A stretch of DNA of 7,918 bases, taken from an uncultured Oscillospiraceae bacterium (GTDB lineage Bacteria; Bacillota; Clostridia; Oscillospirales; Acutalibacteraceae). Each line of letters starts with the position of its first letter. Within the stretch, counting starts at the first letter, position 1. The notes beneath the pieces are model-generated. The model saw only the letters and a list, made by a program, of their open reading frames with translations. It was not told the origin of the DNA and ran no database searches. Positions 1 to 5,269 of the stretch are shown one piece after another. The translations under genes were made by a program, and so were the position numbers. The stretch is taken from assembly GCA_900552605.1 (NCBI GenBank), contig USAR01000058.1, forward strand, positions 1 through 7,918, given 5' to 3'.

Positions 1-53
1 AGCACAAGTGCTGCCGCCATAACCAAGCTGACAACTTTCATTGATTTTTTCAT
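1..53 (-). CDS. N-terminus of a secreted protein or lipoprotein (partial)
   Basis: Reading leftward from an ATG at 53-51, the first 17 codons give MKKSMKVVSLVMAAALV, and the frame is still open at the window edge. Two lysines near the start followed by a hydrophobic, alanine-rich stretch are the n- and h-regions of a Sec signal peptide. The lipobox or cleavage site would lie outside the window, so lipoprotein (for example an ABC-transporter solute-binding protein) and plain secreted protein cannot be told apart. An AAGG-containing ribosome binding site lies about 8-10 nt upstream, and a good sigma-A promoter lies at 108-136. The gene is downstream of the deacylase on the same strand but has its own promoter. 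The function is unknown. Confidence 0.7.
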   Translation of the reverse strand, partial: MKKSMKVVSLVMAAALV

Positions 54-80
54 TTCTCTCAACCTTCTTTTAAAAGTTTT

Positions 81-98
81 GAAACCCTATTCGGTTTC
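81..98. promoter_or_regulatory. candidate operator, GAAACC-6-GGTTTC
   Basis: A perfect 6-bp inverted repeat with a 6-nt spacer sits just downstream of the predicted -10 (108-113) of the leftward gene, around the transcription start. Position and symmetry fit a dimeric repressor site, but no regulator is identified. It could also be a small hairpin in the leader RNA. Confidence 0.35.
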
Positions 99-107
99 GA
101 CTTGTAA

Positions 108-136
108 ATCGTAACACGAAAAATGACGAATGTCAA
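108..136 (-). promoter_or_regulatory. sigma-A promoter of the secreted-protein gene
   Basis: On the minus strand TTGACA (136-131) and TACGAT (113-108) are separated by exactly 17 bp, a perfect -35 with a 4/6 -10. Transcription should start near 101, giving a leader of roughly 48 nt. The -35 lies inside a small inverted repeat (TGAC-4-GTCA, 124-135). The start region holds GAAACC-6-GGTTTC (81-98). Both are placed where a repressor could act. Confidence 0.75.
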
Positions 137-172
137 TATAAAACAGTGTTTTCCAAATTGTACATTCTAAAA

Positions 173-203
173 TACGTGGTATTACAAATTGTAATACCAC
201 GTA
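173..203 (-). terminator. 31-nt perfect palindrome, probable terminator of the deacylase gene
   Basis: Two 15-nt arms (173-187 and 189-203) are perfect reverse complements around a single central base at 188. As RNA on the minus strand this folds into a stem starting 14 nt after the deacylase stop codon and followed by TTTTAG, so it can act as an intrinsic terminator, although the stem is AT-rich and the T-run short. It lies 37 bp upstream of the next gene's -35, so a DNA operator is an alternative reading. There is no T-run on the plus-strand side. Confidence 0.55.
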
Positions 204-216
204 AGTTAAACCCTGC

Positions 217-684
217 TTATTTCTTGCAAACATCAATCCACTCCGCACCGCCGGAAAACCTTTCCAGCTCTTCAAGATTCAGCTCTATTGCACTGTTACC
301 GCTGCCGCAGGCAGGAAAAACCGTGGTAAATCTTTTAAGGGAATCATCAAGATATATCTTAACTCCGCTGTTAACGGCAAACGGACAAACGCCGCCAACT
401 GCGTGCCCCACAATATTTTCAACATCGTTTATCGGCAACATTTTTGCTTTGCAGCCGAAACGTTGTTTAAACTTTGCGTTATCTATTTTCCTGTCTCCGG
501 CGGTAACTATCAAAATACAATCACCGTTATTTCCGCAAAGCGAAATTGATTTTGCAATGCGGCTGCCCTCACAATGCAGCGCATCCGCCGCAAGAGCTAC
601 AGTGGCACTTGATTCGGGCAGCTCTATAATTCGCTCTTCTGCGCCGAACTGCTTTAAATAATTCCTGACTTTTTCAATTGACAT
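217..684 (-). CDS. YbaK/ProX-type aminoacyl-tRNA deacylase
   Basis: A cytoplasmic 155-residue protein of the YbaK/EbsC/ProX family, which hydrolyses mischarged aminoacyl-tRNA (often Cys-tRNA-Pro or Ala-tRNA-Pro) and acts as a free-standing proofreader. Visible marks are PESSATVALAADAL (residues 23-36), the RIAKS segment with Lys45 at the position of the family's catalytic lysine, and the GHAVGGVCPF signature (93-102). The length matches single-domain family members. The frame also opens at a GTG (696-694), but that codon overlaps the AAAGGG ribosome binding site (701-696); the ATG at 684 is 11 nt from the site and gives the usual family N-terminus. The substrate specificity (YbaK or ProX type) cannot be read with certainty. 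A promoter lies at 712-740 and a probable terminator at 173-203. Confidence 0.9.
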   Translation of the reverse strand: MSIEKVRNYLKQFGAEERIIELPESSATVALAADALHCEGSRIAKSISLCGNNGDCILIVTAGDRKIDNAKFKQRFGCKAKMLPINDVENIVGHAVGGVCPFAVNSGVKIYLDDSLKRFTTVFPACGSGNSAIELNLEELERFSGGAEWIDVCKK

Positions 685-711
685 AAGTCTCTTCACCCTT
701 TCAACAGTACG

Positions 712-740
712 ATAATATCACATACCGTCGAAAAATGCAA
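712..740 (-). promoter_or_regulatory. probable promoter of the deacylase gene
   Basis: On the minus strand TTGCAT (740-735) and TATTAT (717-712) are 17 bp apart. The -10 matches 5/6 and the -35 only 3/6, so this is a moderate promoter. The start would be near 705, about 20 nt before the ATG at 684 and just ahead of the AAAGGG site. Confidence 0.5.
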
Positions 741-862
741 ATGAACAGTCTTTTAACAAAAACGGTGAACAACATAATATATGAGACTGTTTATTATTCT
801 ATCTAACATGCATTTAAAAATCGAATGCAGATGCCTTCCCCCTTACCGCAATAGATATATTT

Positions 863-913
863 TCCCTTTTTGCCGCTGCGTGCGCGCTCGGGCGACGCAG
901 CGGCAAAAAGGGA
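863..913. repeat. long GC-rich hairpin, REP-like
   Basis: Arms 863-881 and 895-913 are perfect 19-nt reverse complements. The loop can extend the stem by CGC/GCG (883-885 with 892-894) after one bulged base. The core is very GC-rich in an AT-rich intergenic region. The T-run is on the 5' side of the stem and the A-run on the 3' side on both strands, the reverse of an intrinsic terminator. It looks like an interspersed palindromic repeat unit, but copy number cannot be seen here. Confidence 0.6.
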
Positions 914-987
914 GTGCAAAAGATACAGGCAACGTGTAAACATACAGTAGTTGTATTCAATAATTGTCCTTTTCTAATAATTTGCCA

Positions 988-1016
988 TTGAAAAAACAGA
1001 CGATTTATGTTACAAT
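988..1016 (+). promoter_or_regulatory. sigma-A promoter of the lipid operon
   Basis: TTGAAA (988-993) and TACAAT (1011-1016) are 17 bp apart, 5/6 matches each. Transcription should start near 1023, leaving a leader of about 104 nt before the ATG at 1127. No other good promoter is evident before the downstream genes, so all three are probably co-transcribed. Confidence 0.75.
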
Positions 1017-1126
1017 GAGTTATGCCGTCGGTAGTGGTAATATGTTTTTAACGAATTATCGCTTTTTCATATTTATTACGCATTGCCGCACCTGCGGTAT
1101 ATCAACACTAAATAACGGAGCTGCAT

Positions 1127-1624
1127 ATGAAATTTGCGTTAAGCGTTCTATATGTTTCCTTTATAGGGGTGCTTTCGTTTTTCATAGGACTGATTTTGCC
1201 GCGCAGTTGGTTTAAAGAAGACTGTTTTCCTTATAAAACCGCTGAATTTGAAAATGGCGGCAAAATTTATGAGAAGCTGGCAATAAGAAAATGGAAGGCA
1301 AAAGTCCCCGATATGAGCAAGGTTATGAAGGATATGTTGCCGAAAACCGTGTCTTACGGAGCTAATTCCAACGATCTTCAAATGCTTATAAAGGAAACCT
1401 GTGTTGCGGAGTTTATACACTTTGCGCTTTGCATCCTTTCTCTTGGGGTTTATTATTTTTGGAAAAATGAAATAGGCATTATTCTTTCCGGAATAGCGGT
1501 TTTTTGCAACATACCATTTATTTTGATTCAGCGATACAATCGTCCGCACCTGATTGCTTTAAGAGACAGAAAAAGGCTAAGGGAGGAAAAAAATAAAAAT
1601 GAGAATACTCATTCTTTCGGCTAA
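1127..1624 (+). CDS. CrtO-like small membrane acyltransferase family protein
   Basis: A 165-residue membrane protein. One N-terminal hydrophobic segment (about 4-24) is followed by a cytosolic-looking stretch with KIYEKLAIRKWKAKVPDMSK (46-65), then two more hydrophobic segments (about 97-112 and 114-134), the motif NIPFILIQRYNRPHL (128-142), and a basic, charged tail. The length, the KIYEKL..KWK.K.PD block, ETCVAEF..H and the QRYNRP motif resemble the family usually annotated as glycosyl-4,4'-diaponeurosporenoate acyltransferase (CrtO of staphyloxanthin synthesis, also about 165 residues). No other carotenoid gene is present, so a carotenoid role is unlikely; acylation of another membrane glycolipid is an inference from the neighbours. 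The start has GGAG (1117-1120) 6 nt upstream. The 3' end overlaps the next gene by 26 nt, which suggests translational coupling. Confidence 0.65.
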   Translation: MKFALSVLYVSFIGVLSFFIGLILPRSWFKEDCFPYKTAEFENGGKIYEKLAIRKWKAKVPDMSKVMKDMLPKTVSYGANSNDLQMLIKETCVAEFIHFALCILSLGVYYFWKNEIGIILSGIAVFCNIPFILIQRYNRPHLIALRDRKRLREEKNKNENTHSFG

Positions 1625-2732
1625 CACCGGAGGCGGTCATAACTCCGCCGCAAAAGCAGTTAAAGATTATTTTGAACAACACGGTGTTGAGTGCGATATT
1701 AAAGATTCACTTGCATATTGGTCCGAGAATAAATCCAATATGATAAGCGGCGGCCACGTCCTTATATATAAAAAAGCTCCTCGTCTTTTCGGTGTTATGT
1801 ACCGCTTTGCAGAGAATCATCGAGCAAAGGAAAATGCCACATCTTTTATGTATGCCCTTGTTAAGCGCGGCGCAAACAAGCTTTATGATGACCTGTTTAA
1901 CACAAAATACGACGCCATTGTCTGTACACACATCTTTGCGGGAATGACAGCCACCGCCGTGAAAAAGAAATATATACCAAATCTCAAAATTTACTTTATT
2001 GCAACCGATTACACCTGCAGTCCCGGTGCGCAGGAGATTGACGCTGACGTCTACTTTATTCCGCACCGTCTTCTTGAAAAAGAATATGCCGAACAGCGTG
2101 TTCCGAGGGAAAGGACGGTTGCCAGCGGAATACCCGTGAGAGCCGATTTTTACGAAAAGCTCTCAAAGCAAGAGGCAAAACGTTTGCTTTCACTTCCGGA
2201 GGATAAAAAGCTTGTCCTTTTAATGAGCGGAAGTATGGGTTGCGGTCCTATCAAATTGCTTGCAAAACAGCTGAAAGATTCACTTCCCGAAAACGCAAAT
2301 CTTGCAGTTGTTTGCGGAAGCAATAAATCCCTTTATAAAGAGCTCAGAGAAGAACAAGGATTTGAAGATGTGACAATTGTTGGATTCACCGACAAAATGC
2401 CTGTTTTTATGGACGCGGCTGAGGTTGTGCTTACAAAGCCGGGCGGATTAAGCTCCACCGAGGCACTTGTTAAGGGATTGCCCGCAATACTTATAAACGC
2501 GGTTCCCGGTTGCGAAACACGGAATCTCGACTTTTTAACACAAAACGGTTTTGCGGAAACAGCCGGCACGGTATCCGGTCTTGTCAGCCTTGCAGTAGCT
2601 CACATTGAAGATAAAGAAAAAAACGAACGTATGCGCAAGCTTATAAAGGAGCAATTCTATGATAACGCTTCCTCGGTTATTTTCAACAAGGTGATGAGTG
2701 ATATCAAAACCGCATACAGCGATGACTTTTAA
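1599..2732 (+). CDS. GT28 diacylglycerol-type glycosyltransferase (MGDG synthase family)
   Basis: A 377-residue membrane-associated glycosyltransferase of family GT28, related to processive diacylglycerol glucosyltransferase (UgtP/YpfP) and plant-type MGDG synthase. These enzymes move a sugar from a nucleotide sugar to diacylglycerol on the inner membrane face. The N-terminal acceptor domain starts with RILILSANTGGGHNSAA (residues 2-18), whose GGGHN loop is the family mark. The C-terminal Rossmann domain holds LLMSGSMGCG and the donor-binding KPGGLSSTEAL block (280-290), followed by NAVPGCETRN. The length is typical. The start ATG lies inside the previous gene with GGGAGG (1581-1586) 12 nt upstream. 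The family is certain; the exact sugar and acceptor, and processivity, are not readable from sequence. Flanking genes suggest a membrane glycolipid product. Confidence 0.88.
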   Translation: MRILILSANTGGGHNSAAKAVKDYFEQHGVECDIKDSLAYWSENKSNMISGGHVLIYKKAPRLFGVMYRFAENHRAKENATSFMYALVKRGANKLYDDLFNTKYDAIVCTHIFAGMTATAVKKKYIPNLKIYFIATDYTCSPGAQEIDADVYFIPHRLLEKEYAEQRVPRERTVASGIPVRADFYEKLSKQEAKRLLSLPEDKKLVLLMSGSMGCGPIKLLAKQLKDSLPENANLAVVCGSNKSLYKELREEQGFEDVTIVGFTDKMPVFMDAAEVVLTKPGGLSSTEALVKGLPAILINAVPGCETRNLDFLTQNGFAETAGTVSGLVSLAVAHIEDKEKNERMRKLIKEQFYDNASSVIFNKVMSDIKTAYSDDF

Positions 2733-2760
2733 ATTACATATATTTGGTGATTATTTGCTT

Positions 2761-3507
2761 ATGAAATCTGTAGATTACAGAAAGCTGCGGTTTAACAATA
2801 TAACATCACCGCAGTTTTCACACTTACTTTATTTGATATTTTGGCCGATATACGGTCTTGTGTTTTTGTTGCTTGAAAGAGGGCTAAAGCTTGATTACAC
2901 ATATGTAGCTTGTTCCTTCGACAATAAAATACCGTTTTGCGAATGGTTTGTAATACCGTATTATTTTTGGTTTGTCTTTATTGCCGGAATGCTGGTATAT
3001 ACTGTTTTTTTTGATATACCGGCATTTAAAAGATATATGCTGTTCATTATAGTGACGTATTCCGTAACCTGCGTTATTTATGTTGTTTTTCCAAATGCGC
3101 AGGGGTTGCGTCCGGTGACATTCGAGCGTGATAATATTCTTGTTGATATTGTAAGAACGCTTTATTCGTTTGATACAAACACAAACGTGTGCCCATCGTT
3201 GCATGTTGTCGGATCGTTTGCCGTTATGTTTGCCGCATTTGATACCGAGCGCTTTAAAACACCGCTTTGGCGAATCTTCTTCTTTGTTTCAGCGGTTATA
3301 ATAAGCCTTTCAACGGTATTCTTAAAGCAGCACTCAATAATCGACGTTATTGCAGGTCTTGCGCTCTGCGCAGTTGCTTATCCTGTTTGCTATACCATTC
3401 CCAAAATGCGCGAAGCTAAACAAAAAGCAACAAAGCTCTCTGAACAGAAAAAGGAAAAGGGGGCAAAGAAAGACAAAGAAAAAGAACCCGTATCCGCAAA
3501 CATTTAA
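2761..3507 (+). CDS. PAP2-family membrane phosphatase or phosphotransferase
   Basis: A 248-residue polytopic membrane protein of the PAP2 superfamily, probably of the Aur1/inositolphosphotransferase-like branch. About five or six hydrophobic segments are visible (roughly 22-40, 63-84, 93-110, 150-160, 170-187, 196-213). Catalytic motifs: RP (117-118, remnant of KX6RP), CPSLH (144-148, motif 2) and S184-TVFLKQH191-SII-D195 (motif 3, His and Asp present, the usual Arg replaced). The tail after 215 is lysine-rich. Family activities include dephosphorylating phosphatidate or prenyl phosphates and transferring head groups. The start is uncertain: the ATG at 2761 has a weak GGTGA (2746-2750) and precedes the conserved part closely, whereas a GTG at 2698 inside the previous gene has a better AAGGTGA site but adds 21 atypical residues. 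It ends the lipid operon. Confidence 0.8.
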   Translation: MKSVDYRKLRFNNITSPQFSHLLYLIFWPIYGLVFLLLERGLKLDYTYVACSFDNKIPFCEWFVIPYYFWFVFIAGMLVYTVFFDIPAFKRYMLFIIVTYSVTCVIYVVFPNAQGLRPVTFERDNILVDIVRTLYSFDTNTNVCPSLHVVGSFAVMFAAFDTERFKTPLWRIFFFVSAVIISLSTVFLKQHSIIDVIAGLALCAVAYPVCYTIPKMREAKQKATKLSEQKKEKGAKKDKEKEPVSANI

Positions 3508-3524
3508 AACGAGCATGAGAAAAC

Positions 3525-3558
3525 CGCCGTGACTTTTTCAAAAGCCACGGCGATTTTT
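3525..3558 (+). terminator. bidirectional intrinsic terminator between convergent genes
   Basis: CGCCGTG (3525-3531) pairs with CACGGCG (3546-3552), an inner CTTT/AAAG pairing continues the stem, and TTTTT (3554-3558) follows, 18 nt after the PAP2 gene stop. Read leftward, the same stem is followed by TTTT, so it can also end the rubrerythrin transcript coming from the other side. Confidence 0.88.
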
Positions 3559-3614
3559 GAGTCGTTACAAAAAATTGTGCAAAATCCTTTTATAAACCAT
3601 TTTTACGGCGTGAA

Positions 3615-4151
3615 TCAATAGTTCTCTGCGTGAATTTCAAAATAGCTTTTCGGATGCGCACAAACCGGACATACCTCAGGTGCTTTTGTACCAACAACAA
3701 TATGTCCGCAATTTCGGCACTCCCAAACCTTAACCTCTGATTTTTCAAATACCTTTTGGGTATTCACATTGCTTAAAAGTGCGCGGTATCTTTCCTCGTG
3801 CGTTTTCTCTATTGCGCCAACCATTCTGAATTTTGCCGCAAGGGCCGTAAAGCCTTCCTCTTCGGCGGTCTTTGCAAAATCTTCATACATATCTGTCCAC
3901 TCAAAATTTTCGCCGTCAGCAGCTGCCTCAAGGTTTGCAGAGGTATCGCCAATGCCTTCAAGCTCCTTAAGCCACATTTTAGCGTGCTCTTTCTCATTGT
4001 CAGCTGTTTTTAAAAACAGTGCCGCAATTTGCTCGTAGCCTTCCTTTTTTGCAACAGATGAAAAATAAGTGTACTTGTTTCTTGCCTGTGATTCACCTGC
4101 GAATGCTGCTTGTAAATTTTGTTCTGTTTTGGTTCCTGCATACTTTGACAC
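3615..4151 (-). CDS. rbr: Rubrerythrin
   Basis: A 178-residue cytoplasmic NADH-dependent peroxidase of anaerobes, reducing hydrogen peroxide at a diiron site. The ferritin-like domain (about 1-130) shows Glu20 in [11 protein letters not shown], Glu53-x-x-His56, the EEEGF block (97-101), and Glu115-x-x-His118. The C-terminal rubredoxin domain has Cys145-x-x-Cys148-Gly and Cys161-x-x-Cys164, binding one iron that passes electrons to the diiron centre. The start is set at a GTG (4151-4149): GGAGG (4164-4160) sits 8 nt upstream, and the family begins with (M)SKYAGTKTE. The frame stays open 33 codons further upstream, but that part overlaps the previous gene and does not resemble rubrerythrin. It lies 25 nt after the PerR-like gene and is probably its target and operon partner. 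Confidence 0.96.
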   Translation of the reverse strand: MSKYAGTKTEQNLQAAFAGESQARNKYTYFSSVAKKEGYEQIAALFLKTADNEKEHAKMWLKELEGIGDTSANLEAAADGENFEWTDMYEDFAKTAEEEGFTALAAKFRMVGAIEKTHEERYRALLSNVNTQKVFEKSEVKVWECRNCGHIVVGTKAPEVCPVCAHPKSYFEIHAENY

Positions 4152-4176
4152 AAGATTTTCCTCCGTTTGTATATAA

Positions 4177-4659
4177 TTATTTGTTTTTACAATCCGGACA
4201 AATGCCGGAAAAGCTGAGCGAATACCCTGTAACGCAAAAGTCTTTTTCAAGCTTTTTTGCGTTTTCTAAAAAGTTATCCATATATGGCAGCGCTGTATCT
4301 GCAATTTTTCCGCAACAGGTACATTTTATGTGATAATGAGGATAGTTCATGCTCTCATAATAGTCTGCTCCTTCCGGAACGGGAATATGCAATACTTCGC
4401 CGTTTGATACAAGCACCTTGAGGTTACGGTAAACCGTGGCTTTGCTTACGGTAGGGTATTTGCTCTGTACCGATTTTGCAAGCTTATCAGCCGTGGTGTG
4501 GCAGTGCATTGCACAAAGCACAGCTTTAACAATATTTCGCTGCAATGTATTGCGGGATGTGCACTTTTGACTATAACAATCGTTTTTGCAAGAATCCCCG
4601 TTGCAGTTATTTTTACATTCAATGTTGTTCAATAATGCTGTACTCCCCTTTCGTGTCAT
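4177..4659 (-). CDS. perR: PerR-type Fur-family repressor with Cys-rich N-terminal tail
   Basis: A 160-residue Fur-family metal-dependent DNA-binding protein. After an N-terminal tail come the winged helix, with recognition-helix region [14 protein letters not shown] (70-83), and the dimer/metal domain: [15 protein letters not shown] with His108 and His110, structural zinc cysteines Cys113/Cys116 and Cys154/Cys157, and His54 equivalent to the sensing histidine of B. subtilis PerR. Asp121 occupies the PerR Asp104 position, where Fur proteins carry Glu, which favours peroxide sensing; the PerR Asp85 position is Glu102 here. The tail has five cysteines in a regular CKNxCxxxx pattern (15-33), unusual for the family. 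The ATG at 4659 has GAAAGG 11 nt upstream; an in-frame TTG at 4632 with GGGGAG 10 nt upstream would remove the first nine residues but keep all five cysteines. It heads an operon with rubrerythrin. Confidence 0.88.
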   Translation of the reverse strand: MTRKGSTALLNNIECKNNCNGDSCKNDCYSQKCTSRNTLQRNIVKAVLCAMHCHTTADKLAKSVQSKYPTVSKATVYRNLKVLVSNGEVLHIPVPEGADYYESMNYPHYHIKCTCCGKIADTALPYMDNFLENAKKLEKDFCVTGYSLSFSGICPDCKNK

Positions 4660-4687
4660 TTGATACAATGCCTTTCTTGTAATCGTT

Positions 4688-4706
4688 ATTGATATTATAT
4701 ATCAAT
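4688..4706. promoter_or_regulatory. candidate PerR/Fur operator over the -10
   Basis: ATTGATAT-TAT-ATATCAAT is a perfect 8-3-8 inverted repeat. Its core resembles the TGATAATnATTATCA type of Fur-family box with a few mismatches. It covers the -10 element of the gene for a Fur-family repressor, so autorepression, with rubrerythrin derepressed by peroxide, is the natural inference. Confidence 0.65.
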
Positions 4707-4722
4707 TAAAATAAAATGTCAA
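4694..4722 (-). promoter_or_regulatory. perfect-consensus promoter of the perR-rbr operon
   Basis: On the minus strand TTGACA (4722-4717) and TATAAT (4699-4694) are 17 bp apart: 12/12 consensus. Such a strong promoter makes sense if it is held down by a repressor, and the -10 lies inside a palindrome (4688-4706). The start would be near 4687, about 28 nt ahead of the ATG at 4659. Confidence 0.85.
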
Positions 4723-4826
4723 GAGATTTTTATAATTATTTAAATTATATTCATAATTATTTTTGCGCTTATAAACGGCACACTTTCTGCTGTTTAAAAG
4801 AAAAATGACAATAATGCAAAAAAGTC

Positions 4827-4855
4827 TTGATTTTTGTATAAATATGTGATATCAT
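4827..4855 (+). promoter_or_regulatory. promoter of the tRNA-Val gene
   Basis: TTGATT (4827-4832) and TATCAT (4850-4855) are separated by 17 bp (4/6 and 5/6 matches). The start near 4862 leaves a 5' leader of about 34 nt to be removed by RNase P. Confidence 0.6.
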
Positions 4856-4895
4856 AATTCTCGCAGTCTGAAAAGCAGCTGTGTGAAATTCAAAT

Positions 4896-4972
4896 GAAGG
4901 CGTAGCTCAGTTGGTTAGAGTACCTGCTTGACATGCAGGGGGTCGGTGGTTCAAGTCCACTCGTCTTCACCA
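4896..4972 (+). tRNA. tRNA-Val (anticodon GAC)
   Basis: A full 77-nt cloverleaf with encoded CCA. The acceptor stem GAAGGCG (4896-4902) pairs with CGTCTTC (4962-4968) with one G-U. The D arm is GCTC/GAGT around GTTGGTTA. The anticodon stem CCTGC/GCAGG encloses TTGACAT, giving anticodon GAC (4930-4932), which reads GUC valine codons. The T arm has a TTCAAGT loop, and discriminator A4969 is followed by CCA (4970-4972). It is a single tRNA with its own promoter and terminator. Confidence 0.96.
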
Positions 4973-4975
4973 AAA

Positions 4976-5020
4976 GCCGCAAAGGTGTTGTTTGTAACAC
5001 TCTGCGGCCTTTTGTTTTTT
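4976..5020 (+). terminator. intrinsic terminator after the tRNA
   Basis: GCCGCA (4976-4981) pairs with TGCGGC (5003-5008), with an inner GTGTT/AACAC pairing and a 6-nt loop. It is followed by CTTTTGTTTTTT (5009-5020). It begins 4 nt after the tRNA end. Confidence 0.9.
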
Positions 5021-5108
5021 AAATCATTCCGCCATTGTTTGCAAGTGATATAATTACTGCCATAGTATTACGCTACGTTGATTTACCAAAAAAATTGTAA
5101 AAAAACTG

Positions 5109-5136
5109 TTGACAGCAATTGCACATATGTTATAAT
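5109..5136 (+). promoter_or_regulatory. sigma-A promoter of the glnA operon
   Basis: TTGACA (5109-5114) and TATAAT (5131-5136) are perfect hexamers with a 16-bp spacer. Transcription should start near 5143, 9 nt before a terminator-like hairpin. The spacer holds one copy of the 10-bp repeat CAATTGCACA. No GlnR-type TGTnAn7TnACA box was found around it. Confidence 0.85.
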
Positions 5137-5234
5137 ATATTGATGTAGACAAGGACGTTTACTGTTCGTGGGCGAGGAGCTCACGGTTCAGTTGACGTCC
5201 TCTTTTTTATAGTACTTGTTGCAACAATTGCACA
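5116..5234. repeat. 10-bp direct repeat CAATTGCACA flanking the leader hairpin
   Basis: Identical copies lie at 5116-5125, inside the promoter spacer, and 5225-5234, between the leader terminator and the glnA ribosome binding site. They are 109 bp apart. The first overlaps the palindrome GCAATTGC (5115-5122). They may be binding sites for one regulator or chance in AT-rich DNA. Confidence 0.4.
5152..5208 (+). terminator. leader attenuator hairpin upstream of glnA
   Basis: AGGACGT (5152-5158) pairs with ACGTCCT (5195-5201); the stem continues through ACTG/CAGT (5161-5164 with 5189-5192) and CGTG/CACG (5167-5170 with 5182-5185) to a purine-rich tip (GAGGA, 5174-5178). After one C comes a run of six T (5203-5208). 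This is an intrinsic terminator shape placed between a strong promoter and glnA, with no gene of its own, so it should stop most transcripts unless antiterminated. The ANTAR protein encoded after glnA is the obvious candidate antiterminator. I could not identify the paired hexaloop hairpins described for EutV-type ANTAR targets, so the binding site is unproven. Confidence 0.75.
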
Positions 5235-5269
5235 GTTAAAATTATCAATTATGAAAGGCAGGAGGACAT

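Larger units (their letters stand above)
685..1126. other. divergent intergenic region, no gene seen
   Basis: This 442-nt region separates the leftward deacylase gene from the rightward lipid operon. It holds a leftward promoter (712-740), a weak TGCATT/AATGCA inverted repeat (809-829), a very strong GC-rich hairpin (863-913), a rightward promoter (988-1016) and a leader of about 100 nt with a small CCGC-ACCT-GCGG hairpin (1086-1097). A short reading frame within 964-1215 lacks a plausible start site and overlaps the real gene, so I do not call it. No riboswitch or T-box signature was recognised. Confidence 0.6.

Noticed and set aside
146..661. 171-codon plus-strand frame opposite the deacylase gene
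   Set aside because: It is antisense to a well-recognised protein and resembles nothing; it begins within the regulatory region of the leftward gene.
685..696. GTG start four codons upstream of the deacylase ATG
   Set aside because: The GTG lies within the AAAGGG ribosome binding site that serves the ATG at 684.
863..913. Intrinsic terminator at the GC-rich hairpin
   Set aside because: No T-run follows the stem on either strand; the T-run is on the 5' side.
964..1215. Small plus-strand reading frame overlapping the lipid operon start
   Set aside because: It starts upstream of the promoter -10, has no ribosome binding site and overlaps a clear gene in another frame.
4152..4250. 33-codon upstream extension of the rubrerythrin reading frame
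   Set aside because: It overlaps the end of the PerR-like gene and does not resemble rubrerythrin; the GTG at 4151 has an ideal GGAGG 8 nt upstream and gives the conserved SKYAGTKTE start.
5100..5269. T-box, glutamine riboswitch or GlnR box in the glnA leader
   Set aside because: No T-box AGGGTGG-type sequence, no recognisable glutamine aptamer core and no TGTnAn7TnACA box were found by eye.
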